A DNA stretch of 64,000 nt from Lasiodiplodia sp. COLG20 (lineage: Eukaryota > Ascomycota > Dothideomycetes > Botryosphaeriales > Botryosphaeriaceae), in assembly GCA_009801085.1 (NCBI GenBank), contig VNWV01000007.1, positions 1,612,001-1,676,000 on the forward strand, given 5' to 3'. The notes beneath the pieces were generated by a model. That model saw nothing but the letters and a program-made list of their open reading frames with translations. It searched no databases and was not told the DNA's origin. Position numbers and translations under genes: made by a program. Below, one piece after another: positions 31,244 to 45,608 of the stretch (the stretch's first letter is position 1; each line of letters begins with the position of its first letter).

Positions 31244-34200
31244 CTACATGCCATCCACCTCGGTGATTGCCAGACCCTGCACCTCACCGCTGCCGTTGGT
31301 GTGCGTCGGCTCGAATTCGAGCTTCTCCTGCTGTGCCATGGCTTGTGCTGACACAATCTCCGCCAGCCGCTTCAGACGCGGCGTTTGCAGCCCTGTTTGA
31401 TGGTCAGCCCTGCGTCAATCGCTAAGTCCATCAAATGTCACTTACAAGAGGGAGTGTACGTCTCCAGAGCAGTGATCACACGAGGCTCGGCGATCTCGTA
31501 CGGCCCGCTGTCCTCCATGTCCACCGCGGTGAGCAGGAGAACATCGCTCTTCTCCGTGACCCTGGAAGCCACGGCCTTCATGATCTCGCCGTTGATCGGC
31601 TGCTCGTAGTCGGCCACCAAGTACTGGTTCAGAAGCTTCTGAATCTGGTTGGGAGAAAGCCTGCACATCTGGTTAGCGAATCCCGCCTAAATGTTACATC
31701 GGCAGCAGTACTTACATCCAGCAGATGTCCTGGATAATCTCAATGTCGTTCAGCGTAGCCTTCTTGAGCTGCAGAAGCTTGGTCGCCTGCATCAAGTGCT
31801 CCAGCTGAAGCGTGCCCTCGGGCATGTCGTGGCTCTTGCACCACTCCTCAATCCTCGTGATGTTGTAGTTGATCTGCAGACCACGCTTCCACGAAAGGAA
31901 GTTGCGGCGCATGAGGAGGTCGTTGAACGCCGTGACGCCGACAAGGCGAAGGAGCTCGGTGATGGCCTGAGTGACGATCGTGTCCTCAAGGAAGTAAGCC
32001 TTCATGGCCTTGTAGACGTTGTTCATCAAGCTGAGGAGGTTGTCCATGCTGTAAGCAGGCGCGCTGTTGGACTGAAGCAGCTTGCCGAGGAACCTGTTGC
32101 TCTCGTTGGTAACGAAGCCAGGAAGAGACTGCGACTCAATGATGGCCGGAACAATCATCTTGTGCAGCTTCTTCTTGAGCACCTTCATCCACGTGTGGTA
32201 GATGTTGAACTCCAAGCTCTCCAGATCGTGCTTGACGATCTCGAGCAGACGGTCATACTCGTAGTTGTCCGTCTTCTGCGTCTCGTACCAGTCCTCGGCA
32301 AGGAAGACGAACGAGAGCATCTCGTGGACGTTCGAGAGCCAGAAAGCACCCGGGTTGATGGCCTCCTCGCCGTCATGCTGCATGACCTCCTGCTGGATCG
32401 ACTGCATAACGTTGGCAAGGAACCTCTCGGACTCCTTGACGAAGCCGTTGTTCCACATCTCCGAGGTAACCAGGTTGATGAGGTAGGCAGGGAAAAGAAC
32501 CTCCTTGTCGCTGGGAGCGGGGTTGGTGCTCGGCGACGGGATCTTGAGGTTGCGGATGAGACCCATGGTGACCTCGTCGTTAAGGCCATCCTCGTCGGAG
32601 AGGATGTTCTCAAGCTCGAACTCGATGTTGTCCAAGCCAGGAGTGAAAGTGGAGCCAGAGAGAGTGCTCTGCTTGTGGAGGGATTGTCCAGTGACAGCCA
32701 TAGACACCGGGCGGGGGTTGTAAGCGCCGCTGAAACGCTCGATGTCGGCGCGCTCGCCTGCGCTCCTTCTCTTGGGCTTCTTCGACGAGACAAGGTTGAT
32801 GAGACCACTGGCCGGGGCGTGGTTCGCGCCGTTGGTGAGATCACCGTTGATGGGTGCGGCCCGCTTAGCGAGCTCGAGCTGATCCTGCAGATCAGCGAGC
32901 TGCTGGCGAAGAGAGATCTTCTCGCTCTCGACCTGGCTCGAGCGGCGCTTAGTGTGCTCGAGCTCCTCGGTTGTCTCCCTCAGGGTCTCGCGCAGGTGCC
33001 TCTCCTCCTCCTGCAGGCGGCGCATGTTGGCAGTGCTCTCCTCATAGTTGGATTGGAGCTTGCCAAATTCCTCCTCCATCTGGCTGAGGCGAGCAGCGGT
33101 GATACCTGCCTGGTTCGCTTCGGCCTGCAGCTCCTTGGTCCTGGCCTCCAGCGCATTGGTCCTGCTCTTCCAGGAGTTGATCTGACTCTCGTAGTTCTGG
33201 ACCTGTCCTTGAAGTGCCTTGTTCTGTTGCTTGATGGTGCCAAGGGACTGGGTAAGCTCGACGACCTTGTTCTCCAGCTTGTAGGAGATCTGCTTGAGAT
33301 CGCGAGCCTCCTCACGCAGGCCCTTGTAGGTGCGACGGGCTTTCCGACCACGCCACAAGCTCTGGATGATGACAACCTTGCGACGGTACTGCCTCCAGTC
33401 CTTGAGCTGGCGGTGCGACCTCCAGTTGCGCTGGATGCAGCGAGCAGCATCGTTGAAACGCTTGTCCAGGAGACCCTTGCGGAGAAGCCAACCCTTCGCG
33501 ACGGCGTCGAACTTGATAACACTGTTGCGGACGTATTCGTACTTCTTCCTCTCCTTGTAGCCGCGGTAGACACGCTGGATGGTCGTGGCAGACTTGATCT
33601 GGCGCATCTCCTCGGTGCGTGCTCTTGCCAAGAAACCACGGACAAGGGCTTGAGTGGAGATGACGGCTTCACGCGCCTCGAGATACCTGCGTCTGTAGTA
33701 CTTGCAACGCAAGTTCTTCTGGATCATGATGGCGGCCGAGTTCAGGCGAGCAGTGCGCTTGTTCTCCAGGAACGCCAGCATACCGGCACGGAAGAAGATC
33801 TTGGTAAGACCAAGCTGGTACTTGTCCTTCTTTCCGCTCTCGTCGCTTAGGGCACCTTGCAGGATCCTGTTGGCCATATCCTTGATTTCGGACGTCCATT
33901 CGACAGAGGGCACCAGCATGTAGTAGCGCAGAGCGAATTCCTCATACGTCCACCTGGTCGGATAACCAGCGCAACTGATGCGGACAGTCTCGAGGACACC
34001 GCAAGCACGAAGCTGGCTGAGAACCATGGGTCCCTCGAACATCCAGGCTTCCTTCGCCTCGTTGGGCTTGATGCAACGGATGTAGTGCACATCGGTGGAG
34101 TTGATGGTGTTCATCAGCTCAATCAAAGAGGCCTTGAAGATACCACCAAGAGTGGGCTTGCGGTTGACCGCAACTCTCCGACCTGCAGAGACAGCGGTGC

Positions 34201-36256
34201 CTGGCTTGGCAGCAGAGCCGCCACCAGTCTCCTTCTCACGAATCTGCGACGCCGTGTCGATGACTTCTACAAGGAACTTGTTGGTCGAAGCCTTGAGGAC
34301 TTCCATGTGCTCATCTGGAACAGTATCTCTGTTCTTCTCAATGAAGCCCTCCGACTCGTAGGTGACATCAACGGCGTAATGGCAGACGGTGAAGGCCGAC
34401 TTTCCGAAACGCGGCTTCTTGTAGAACTTGTGCTTGTCGCCAGAGTAGTTGTGGTGCAGTTTTGTGACGAACTGCTCATCAGAGCCCATGGGAAGGCGAG
34501 ACTCTTCGTCAAGCAGAGAGAGGATACCGAGCTTTCCTTCAATGAGGTCAATACAGGGCTGGTTGTCCGAGAAGTCGATAAAGGTCCAGTCGATCTCTTC
34601 GCGGAGATATTCTTCCTGTTCGAGCTTGAACACGTGCGCGTTGAACTCCTGTTGCAACTTCTCGTTGGCGTAGTTGATACAGAACTGTTCGAAGGAGTTC
34701 TTGGCGAAGTGCTCGAAACCATAGATATCGAGAACACCAATGAAGGATCTCGTAGCAGCGATAATCTCATCAGTGGCCAAACTCCTGTTGACCTTGTCGA
34801 CAAGCCAGTCGAAAAGACTCGAGTAGATGTATTTCGCAACCGAGTCTCGCACAACGATGGCTTGTGCTTGCGTAAGGTTCGAGGTAATCTTCTCTCCACG
34901 AGTGATGAGCTGCTTCTTAACACACCACCTGGCAAAGCCAGCCCCATCAATACCTAAAAGTTTCGCGGCCTGGACGAGCGAGGGCTCTTCGGGCGAGAGC
35001 GAGGAGTCGGTGCGGGTGGCGGAGATCTTGACGTCTCCAAGGTGCAGCAGCGCAGCCAGGAGTTTGAAGATTTGGGACTGGGTTTCGTCGTTGACGCCGA
35101 TGGTGCCCAGCGACTTCTTCGTTAGCTCGAATTCGGCCTTGTCGTCGACACCGTCGATGACAGGAGCGGCGCCCTGGTTCATGTACGTAAAATCATCCGG
35201 GCTCTTCAAACCCCACTCCTCACGCTCAGCGTCGGTAGCACCGGCGCACAGCTGGTAGAAAATGTGGTAGTTACGTTCCTTCAGCGGCTGGAAGACCAAT
35301 CTTGACCGTTCCAGAAGATAGACACGAATCTTGGCACCAATAATATCCGTCGCTTGGTCGAACATAATCTCAATATACTTTCCGAAACGCGATGAGTTGT
35401 CGTTACGGGTCGTCTTGGCGTTACCGAAGGCTTCCATGATAGGGTTGGTGGCCAGGATCTGCTTTTCAGTTTCACTCATGGTATCTGCCTTTCCCTTGCG
35501 CTGGCCGGGGTTGTCGGGCGACTCGCGGGTTGCGAAGTAACGCATGATGTATTTTGCGCTGACGGTCTTACCGGCACCAGACTCACCAGACACAACGATG
35601 GTCTGGTTGCGGTTGTCGCGAAGCATGTCTCTGTGCGGACTGTGTTAATAAAGCAGATGGCTGTTTCATGATGGGAGGGCGGCCACGTACGCAAAAGCCT
35701 CTTCGGCAATGGCGAACAAGTGCGGTGCTTGCGAAGCTCTGTGCTTGCCAGCATACACTTGCACCATGCCGGGAACGTATAGCGAATCGACGCGAGCGAA
35801 GGGATTCGTGGCGATCAGGACGATGCCAGAATATGTGTAGATTTCCTTCTGGGCATAGCGGAGCTTGATAGCTTGCAGCACTGTAGCACCTGCGTCAGCG
35901 GGCATCCTGAGCAGACAGCGGGGGGCGGAGCGGACCAGCTGGCTCGTTCAAATGTGAAAGATTCGTAAGGTCATCGCTGGCTTCGAGCATCGTCGGGTTC
36001 ATGAGCGGGGGCAGGGTGCTGTCCTTGTCATCTTGGAGGGCTTCTATCGTGGTGTCTATCGTCTTTTCCTGGTCGGGGGTCAGCGCAGGCTCGTCGCGGG
36101 AGGACACGGGCGGAGACGCACTTCGCCGCTCTCGAGACGGAAGACAAGCTTGACCTTGTCTCCGTCCACGATCTTCTGCTCGACCTCCGAGGCAACCCAT
36201 CCCTCGGTGGGGTCGGGCTGCCAGGCGCGCGTGCCGATTTCGTAGAGGTGCGACAT
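31244..36256 (-). CDS. myo5: Class V myosin heavy chain
   Basis: Six exons: 36122-36256, 35936-36068, 35691-35880, 31716-35630, 31446-31660, 31244-31392, 1578 residues, the normal size for fungal MyoE/Myo2. Residues 1-60 form the SH3-like N-terminus (TRAWQPDPTEGWVASEVE). The motor domain runs to about 760: P-loop GESGAGKT at 168-175, switch-2 DIYGFEHF, and the actin-binding HYIRCIKPNEA region. Six IQ motifs (AIMIQKNLRCKYYRRRY onward) bind light chains or calmodulin, followed by a coiled coil that dimerises the chain, and a C-terminal globular DIL domain for cargo. It carries vesicles and organelles along actin to hyphal tips. The third intron acceptor and the GTCCGC donor of intron 2 are weaker than the others but restore the family sequence NEPAVLQAIK. 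Confidence 0.95.
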
Positions 36257-37067
36257 TGTCTATGGCGAGCAGCACGCAGGCGTGCTCTGGCGAAGGCGGA
36301 TGGGGGTGTGCTCAGTGGGAGTTGGGCGACTCCTGGGGAGGACAACGCGCGCCCCAAGGCGACTCCAACGGATGGCGGTGGAAACTCCCGCACTAACAAA
36401 CGACCGAAATGGAAGAAAGGGAACGGAGGGCGCCAGGCATCCGCGGGGCCGGGCGGGGGCAGAGGCGGATCGCAGAAGCTGGAGAGGGCGGAACGAGAGG
36501 GTGGAGTGGCAGGTATGCGCGCAGCGTGAGGTCGTCAATTATTTAGAGATGCTGTCCCGACGGTTTGAAACTGGACCTTGCACGCACGGGGTCCTGGCGT
36601 TCACCGCTTTTGGGCCGAGCAGCCCCTGAAGGCTGACCCTGCGCCCGCGGCAACACAGACGGCCGCTGCACCGCTCTCCGCCGCATTCGCCTCCGCCGCC
36701 TTTGCCTCCTCCGCCGGCCGGCAGCAGCGCAGCACCGCCGCCGCGCCGCACCGCAGTTATATATCCGTCGCGTGCCTGGCGCGCGGGGTTCCTGGCGCGG
36801 AGGATGGAAATGCCCGTCGCGCGTCTCGCAGCGCCCCTGCCCTGTGCCGGCATGCTCTCGCTGACATCTCTTAGCCCAAGCCCGTGCCGTCGTGCCCGCC
36901 GTCAACCAACGCCCGCTCCGCGGCCGCTGCGGCTGCGCTTTGTTTCTTTTGCCATTTCCCGCTGCTCCACGCGCACGTCATCGGCATGATCAATCCCAAT
37001 CTCTACGGCCCTTGAATCATTTCACTACGCTCCCGCATCCCCCTAACTAGCATCTCACCTTCCCGCC
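36257..37067. other. Intergenic; promoter of myosin V
   Basis: GC-rich with GCC-type low-complexity stretches (about 36665-36745). ORFs here are compositional. The right end is the 3' flank of the P450 gene. Confidence 0.5.
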
Positions 37068-39209
37068 CTATTCGCTCGCGAGCGGCGCCCGCCCGATCCT
37101 GACCCTCACGTTGCCCTTGGGCCACGCCGTGAGCGGGCCGTCGCCTCTCCGCGGTATTTTCCAGCCCGCCTTGTCCACCGGCTCCAGCGTCCACACGCCC
37201 AGCACCGCGGCCACCGTAGCCAGACAAAGGCTCTGCGCGAACACCTCCAACCCCGCCATGCGCCACATGCCATTGTCGTGTCTGACCGTGCCCCAGTCCG
37301 CCCGGACTGCCTTTCCCTTCTCGTCGTGCACCACGAATCTGTCTGCAATGAACTTCTCCGCACTCCGGTGCTGGCTGTCCGTATTGAGCAGCCTGTTGGA
37401 CACGTCCACGTACTCGCCCTTTTTGACTAGGTACTCCACAGCGATGCCGCCAGCCGACTTATCGCTGAGCACCACGTCCTGCTTCGCTCTGCTGACAGAC
37501 CACGCCGTGTTGTACAGCCGCACCGTTTCCATGTAGCAGCTCAGCAGCAGCGGGCACTTTGTCCGCAGCCCTTCGAGATCGAAGTTGATTTGTGGCGGCT
37601 CCATGATCCCAAAGCCGTTCTTCGGCCGCGTGGCACGAGCAAAAGGGCGGACTTCATCACGGACACGTTCCGCCAGACCGGGCTCGGCGAGGATGTGGAT
37701 CATCATCCAGAAGATCAGATCGCGAGCTGCCGCGTTCAACGCCCAAAACATGTAGAGGTCGACATGGGGCTGCACTGACGAAGGCACCTTCTGTTCCGTA
37801 AATAGGCGTCGAGACGTGGTGAAAGCTGCTGAGAAATCCCCCACGTTCTCTTCGGTCGAGATGATGTCCTCGCCCCCGAGCTCTCTCTCGTAAGACTTCT
37901 GTATGCTGCTCGTGTTTGCAAGCAGCCCCTTGCGCGCAATATAGCCTGCTGGGAGCCCGGGAATGGGGACCCAACGAGGATGACCAGTCGCCAGGAGGCC
38001 GGTCTTGGTTTCAAAATTTTGGAGTGTCTCGTTGAACGCAGGATAATCGTCCATGAAAGCCACTCCGGCAAAAGCATTGTTGATGATGTGGCCGGCAAAG
38101 TCCCGAAGAAGCATGCTATCCCCTACTGTCAGCATCCGGTTATTTGTATGGGTAGATCATACGTACTCTAGGGTTGACTCTGAGAGGTCCTTTTCAGAGT
38201 CGGGATTTTCAACCAAAGTCGTCAGGCTTGCCCGTTCCCATGCCTGTTGGTCGACAAAACTCTCGTTAAAGGTGATGAGATCTGGTATGTTTTCTTTCAG
38301 CAGGATCACCGCCTTCTTAGACAGCGATTCCATATTCGATTCAGAAAAGATCTTGTCGTAAAATTCGGCAGAATTAACCGCTGGAGGTTCGCTGGAGAGA
38401 CCAAAGATGTTTTTGCGGAGAGTAGCAACGAAGGTCTGATCATCCACCTTCTCGTGTTCTTTGGTTCCAATAACCACGGTGGGCGATCCCAGAATGGCAT
38501 GCTTCGTACCTAAAAGGTTAAGTCCGAATACATTCTGCGTGACCTCGTCCCTAGTAAAAAGTCATCAACCATACATCCCAGGAGGATATGTCTAGTATGG
38601 CTCTCACATACCTGGCTTTCTTCAGGAAAGAATACGTGTTCCAAACAAGTTGCAGCCCATGGCCAAGGAAGGGAATAGACGAAGGAAGGACGGGAACAGG
38701 ACTTCTCTCGCCCGCCTTGCTGCAGGCATCCTGGTACTTCACGCCAGTCCAGATGCGGGTAAGTAGCAGAGTTACGATGGTGACCACAAGTGCTCCAACT
38801 GCACGGATTGGTGTCTCCAAAGAATTGACTGGCTCTGGCACTGCGTCTCATGTCAGTATATGGCGCTCTAATCTTGCGACTGTTCGTGTTGCACTGCATG
38901 TCACGGGCAGAAAAGTCATGGCCGCTCGTGCAGCCAAACCAGACAAGATTCGTAGCAGAGAGCCATGACTACAATAGTCCGGACCGGCAATTCAGATAAC
39001 AACAGAAGCGAAACAGGAAGACGTAGCAAGGCGCGCGACGAAGTTTGATGCAAAACCCCCCGGGCGTAGACAGGGGAAAGGGGAAGGGCGATTTTCCACT
39101 CACCAGAAATCCAACCCTTGGCAATCACCAGCGCGGATGCGGTCAGGGCCCAGGCGCTGGTCCATAGCAGCGTCTTCCGCTCGAGATACACCGCCAAGCC
39201 GAGCGCCAT
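37068..39209 (-). CDS. Cytochrome P450, heme-ligand cysteine apparently replaced
   Basis: Exons 39104-39209, 38612-38840, 38167-38550 and 37068-38115, 588 residues. The N-terminus has two hydrophobic segments; the second (AVGALVVTIVTLLLTRIW) is the usual ER anchor, followed by the proline-rich hinge PVPVLPSSIPFLGHG. Helix I region is MFWALNAAARDLIFWMM. Helix K ExxR is METVR (Glu436, Arg439). In the heme-binding region, where FGGG...CxG is expected, the sequence reads HDNGMWRMAGLEVFAQ with Met526 where the thiolate Cys should be. The overall pattern recalls the fungal CYP7/CYP8-like group. Without the cysteine it cannot be a normal monooxygenase. Exon 1 and the 38116-38166 intron are the less certain parts of the model. 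It is divergent from ham1 with 492 bp between starts. Confidence 0.72.
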
Positions 39210-39544
39210 CCTTTTCTCGTGATCGACGGCTGGTGTGGTTGACGGGGCAAGTTGATTCTTGCCGGTGTCTGTTACCGGAGCCGAAAGCGGTGACCGCTCA
39301 AAATAGCGAGCGAGCTGGACCTAGCGACTCGACTCTCAATGGCCAGCAAGCACCATGCTCCAGATTGCTCAGCTACGCGGAATGAAAGCGCAATTGATTT
39401 ATCACCACCGTAGCACAGGCGGGTAGCGTGTGGAGTGAGGGAGAAAGAGTCACAGAGAGGCGGTGTTGTGGTGGCTTGGACGAGATGACATCGCAGCGGA
39501 AAGAACATCGACTTTCTTCAGCCCTATCGCCGTCTGTGCCCGCA

Positions 39545-39553
39545 TATATTTAA
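39545..39553 (+). promoter_or_regulatory. TATA-like element upstream of ham1
   Basis: TATATTTAA about 150 nt before the ham1 ATG, within the 492-bp divergent promoter shared with the P450 gene (39210-39701). Motif and position only. Confidence 0.35.
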
Positions 39554-39701
39554 CGTCAACGCTCTGCACCAAGCCTGCATCTTCAACAACCACACAGGCA
39601 CAACAGCGAAAGACTGAGCACCACCCTTGACTCTCACTTCCACTTCATTGGCCATTTCCGAAGACAGACAAAGCACAAAAGAGCAGGGAAATCTACTTAA
39701 G

Positions 39702-40434
39702 ATGGCGCCAAAGGAACTCAACTTCATCACCGGCAACGCCAACAAGCTTGCCGAGGTCAAGGCCATCCTGGCGGACAGCGGCGTCGAGCTCCGCAGCCAG
39801 AGCGTGGATCTGGTCGAGATCCAGGGTACCGTGGAAGAGGTGACGAAGGACAAGTGCAGACGGGCTGCCGAGCATGTACGTGCCATTCCCGCCTTCCCAA
39901 AGCGCAAGTAATGAAGAACGCGGGAACAATATCCAGTTCTTTTCGAATTACGTGGATACAAAATACTAACAAGTCATGCTACAGGTCGGTGGTCCCGTCC
40001 TCGTCGAGGATACCTGCCTCTGCTTCAAGGCCATGAACGACCTCCCCGGACCTTATATGTATGTTCTAATTGCACCTCTCATTTTGTGCATCTCCGATTC
40101 TGACCTTTTTCTTCCCCGCAGCAAATGGTTCATGCAGTCCATCGGCGTGCAGAACCTGCACAAGATGCTCGACGGCTTCGAGGACAAGTCGGCCCAGGCC
40201 GTCTGCACCTTCGCCTACTGCGAGGGTCCCGGCCACGAGCCCATCCTCTTCCAGGGCCGGACGGACGGCAGGATCGTGCCGTCGCGCGGCCCCACCAACT
40301 TCGGCTGGGACTCCACCTTCGAGTACGAGGGCCAGACCTACGCCGAGATGCCCAAGGTCGAGAAGAACAAGATCTCGCACCGTGGAAAGGCCCTTGAGAA
40401 GTTGAAGGAGTGGCTGAAGAGCCATGTCGAGTAG
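39702..40434 (+). CDS. ham1: Inosine triphosphate pyrophosphatase (Ham1)
   Basis: Exons 39702-39875, 39985-40058 and 40122-40434, 186 residues, typical for the family. It hydrolyses ITP, dITP and XTP to the monophosphates and so keeps deaminated purines out of DNA and RNA. Family signatures: [16 protein letters not shown] at the N-terminus, [24 protein letters not shown] in the middle (acidic metal-binding residues), NFGWDSTFE, and the [11 protein letters not shown] motif near the C-terminus. Two short introns fit exactly. Convergent with the Fap7 gene, 263 bp apart. Confidence 0.95.
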
Positions 40435-40697
40435 AGGGGGCGCAGGAACAGGGAAAGAGAATTAGAGAAGACTTTACCACCAAACTTCAATAGCGTACAC
40501 CATCATCCCATCACAATGTTATAGGTGTAGAGAAAAAAAATCCTTATCTATCCTAGTATCAAAGAAACGCCACCCATGAACTTTTCCCTTTTCCCATGTC
40601 AGTAGATGACCCCCAAACTTCACAAGACGATAGACGGGTATATGTAGAAAATGACTTTTCCCAACCACCACCAGCATAAAAAAGCAGAACCTCTCAT

Positions 40698-41403
40698 TCA
40701 ATCCTCCTCCTCCTCCCCATCCTCCTCCCCACCCAGCCCACTCACGCCCTCGACGCCATCCTTATGCTCCTCCTTCCACTGCTTGACCCAGGCCTCGATG
40801 CGCTCGCAGTTCTGCTCGACCTCGTCGGCCGAGTCGCTGCGCAGCTCGACGACGATCTGCTCGTCGAAGGCGTCGCGCGCCTCGTCCAGCAGCACCTGCA
40901 TGATCTCAGCGTCCATGTTCTCGTCGAGCTTCTTGCTGTTGTAGCCGCGCGCCTTCAGCCGGTCGTACAGCAGCGTGCTGTCCGCCCGCACCACCACCAC
41001 CAGGTCGATCCAGCTGCGCGGGAACAGGTCGCACGCATGCCAGTCGATGATGTTGCCGCCGCGCAGCACGTCCGGCTCGATCGCGTCGAGGAGCTGTAGG
41101 AGAAGGGGAAAAAAGATAGCTCGTTAGCAATCAAGGGAAAGAAAAAAAAGAACCACAACAGTCCCTCGTCGCATGATGAAGCAAGAAAACAGACGACTCC
41201 ATACATACCTTATCCTCGTCCACAATCCAACTCCCCAGCTCCTCGTCCTTGCCGTCGTAGCAATCCCGCTCCTTGGCCACCTGGTTGATCGCCAGGTGCT
41301 TGAGCTCCCCCGCGCAGTTTTGCGCCAGCAGCTGCGCGTGTGTCGTCTTGCCGACGCCGGGCGTGCCGGTGATGATGATGTTCGGGCTCGTGCGCTTGAC
41401 CAT
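40698..41403 (-). CDS. fap7: Adenylate kinase isoenzyme 6 / Fap7
   Basis: Exons 41209-41403 and 40698-41093, 196 residues. P-loop GTPGVGKT at residues 13-20, then LNQV-like INQVAKERDCYDGKDEELGSW, and RGGNIIDWHACDLFP with the LVVVVRADSTLLYDRL segment. The tail is acidic. Yeast Fap7 is an atypical adenylate kinase/ATPase that helps the final maturation of 18S rRNA and binds uS11. It also affects nuclear ATP/ADP ratios in other organisms. The intron is 115 nt. Confidence 0.93.
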
Positions 41404-42171
41404 GATTCTTTTCGTTATTTGGTCGTGTAAGAGGTTGGTTGCTCGTTATCGTCGGAGTACGTAGGTAGAAGTTGTTGGCCGGAGCCCCGCCGCTCGGAGT
41501 GGTTCGCTTGCGTGAAAGGGTGTTTGCGCCCACTTCAAAATCGCGCAAGAGTGGTAACGTAGCTGAACGATTGGTCGGTATTCGGTGCGGCGACGAGGAA
41601 GCGAGAGTGTGAGCGTAGAAGGAAGCGTTGCTGTGGCGGAAACTGGTGGTGGTGCACTTCCGAATTTTTGGAGAGAGCGGGAGGGACCAGAACTCAGCCG
41701 CGCTCTCGGCCCGAGAGCTTTTTGGCAATGTATGACGGCATGGGTGGGCTGCAGGCTGCACAAGACATGCGGCTCGGGATATCGGAGTACAACACCCACA
41801 AAACTAGTGAAACTAGTCGCGTTTGACCTGCCAGATTCAAAACATGCTATTCAGGGTTCATCAGAAAAGATTTCATTGCCAGGCTGTCATAGACTCCATT
41901 ACATGCTTTCTCACATGTTTGAGTAGCGCAAAATCCGTCCTTTGGGAAAAATAGAAAATTGAAAACATCAGAAGCAAAAACGACCAAACAAGACGCGCGA
42001 ATACCCCCCAAAAAGAAAAAACTCGTCTCTCTGACGGTTTCCCAAATTCTTTGGTCGGGACTGAATGAAACTGTTCAGGCGCCGTACGTTTGGTTGCTCT
42101 ATTGGTATTTTTTTCATTGAACCAAAAACGAAAGCCACATTTCATTTATTTAATTCCCCGCAACCAGTCGC
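41404..42171. other. Intergenic; promoter of fap7 and 3' flank of zwf1
   Basis: No gene or RNA is recognised. Confidence 0.5.
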
Positions 42172-44249
<2,078 letters not shown>

Positions 44250-45608
44250 TGCGTCTGTTGGAGGTGGTTTGCGGCGTGTGTTTTTTGGGGGAGGAAGGCG
44301 CAGTTAGAGGGGGGGATGGATGGACGGGAGGAAGACGCAAAAAGTCCGGGCAGAATGGTCGACGGAGAGGGAGGGCGTGGGTGGATAGAAGTCGTTGAGA
44401 TCCTGGTGGGGTTGATTTTAGTGAGCGGCAGGCGGACGCTTCGGAGCAGTGACGTTTGCTGCGGCGGACGGCGCTTTCTCGCTCTCGCGCAACAGTGCAC
44501 CCAGCCCGTCGCACGACTGAAGGCTGCGGGGACAGAAGCTCCGAAGGAAATTTCAGCACAATCACAGGATCGGCGCCAATGCTTGCGACAGCTGGATGGA
44601 CCACGGCTCTTCCCACAGGCGCCTGCCTTGCGGGCGCTGTCAATAAATGCGTACCGGCCGATGACCGGACTGCACAGCTTTACCGATTTGCATCAGTCAT
44701 CATTTGCGTCCGTTAACTCCATCCAAAAACTCCGCGGCCGCTTTCTCAGCGACCCACACGTCGCCAATGCCACGTCCGACCTGGCCGCCGTAGGCCGTAG
44801 CGTGCCGCCTGCCCAAAGCTGCTGCCCCCGCCAGAGGCCGCAGGAGGGTGGTGGCCTTGGATGGCTGCGTATGAACACCGCTGCTTCGGTGCTCCGCGGG
44901 GCGCCGTCCAGGCCCCTCCCCGAAAGTCCAGACGTGCTGACTCTGGCGCTGACAGAGCGTAGCCGCCCCGGTGGGCGACGAACTATTGGCATATTGCCGG
45001 ATGCCCCTCCTCGGCATGCCGCAGGCGTGCATCCAGCCGCACGCCTGTGCACACACCCTCGATTCTTCGTGAGTTTGCGCGTGTCTCAGTCGCCAACACG
45101 GTGACGTCGGACCAGAAAAAGAGCTCTGGGAGCTAGGACGCGTGCTTTGCAAGACTCAAGCCACACCGCAGAGCGAGCGACGCCGACCCTGGTCCGCCGA
45201 TAAAACTTCTTATCTGATCCCCCTCGCCTCATTGCAAAGCATCCGCCGGAGACCGTGGTGGCGCCGGCACGCCTGCACCTGCCGCTCTCCGGGCTATTCG
45301 AGGAAGAATTCCCACGCCCAAGATGCCGATTGCTCGGGTTATCTATTCCGGTCCACCCTTTCTATGCACAGTCTATCTAAATGTACCTATTAAACGAATG
45401 CGTACAAGTATCCGCCCGCCGGATTAGTCAATGGCCAGGGCGATTTCGAGAGATCCATCCGGTCTCCACGTGCACCCTGTGATCTGCTCGCAAGCTCCGA
45501 AGCGTCCCCGACCTGTCGTCATGGACCAACAGCGACATCGCCCTCGTCGCCACGCAACAAGCGTGCAATTTTTCGCACTTTAGGGGCCCGAGTAAAAAAA
45601 GGACATTC
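44250..45608. other. Intergenic; zwf1 promoter
   Basis: 1.36 kb with no supported gene. A plus-strand open frame of about 405 codons (43887-45104) overlaps zwf1 exons and has no domains. Confidence 0.5.

Noticed and set aside
31691..33850. Plus-strand open frame of 719 codons
   Set aside because: Exact antisense of the myosin V exon; Leu/Val-rich composition is the mirror of coiled-coil codons. The myosin reading has domains along its whole length.
33857..34957. Plus-strand open frame of 366 codons
   Set aside because: Antisense to the myosin V motor domain, no domains of its own.
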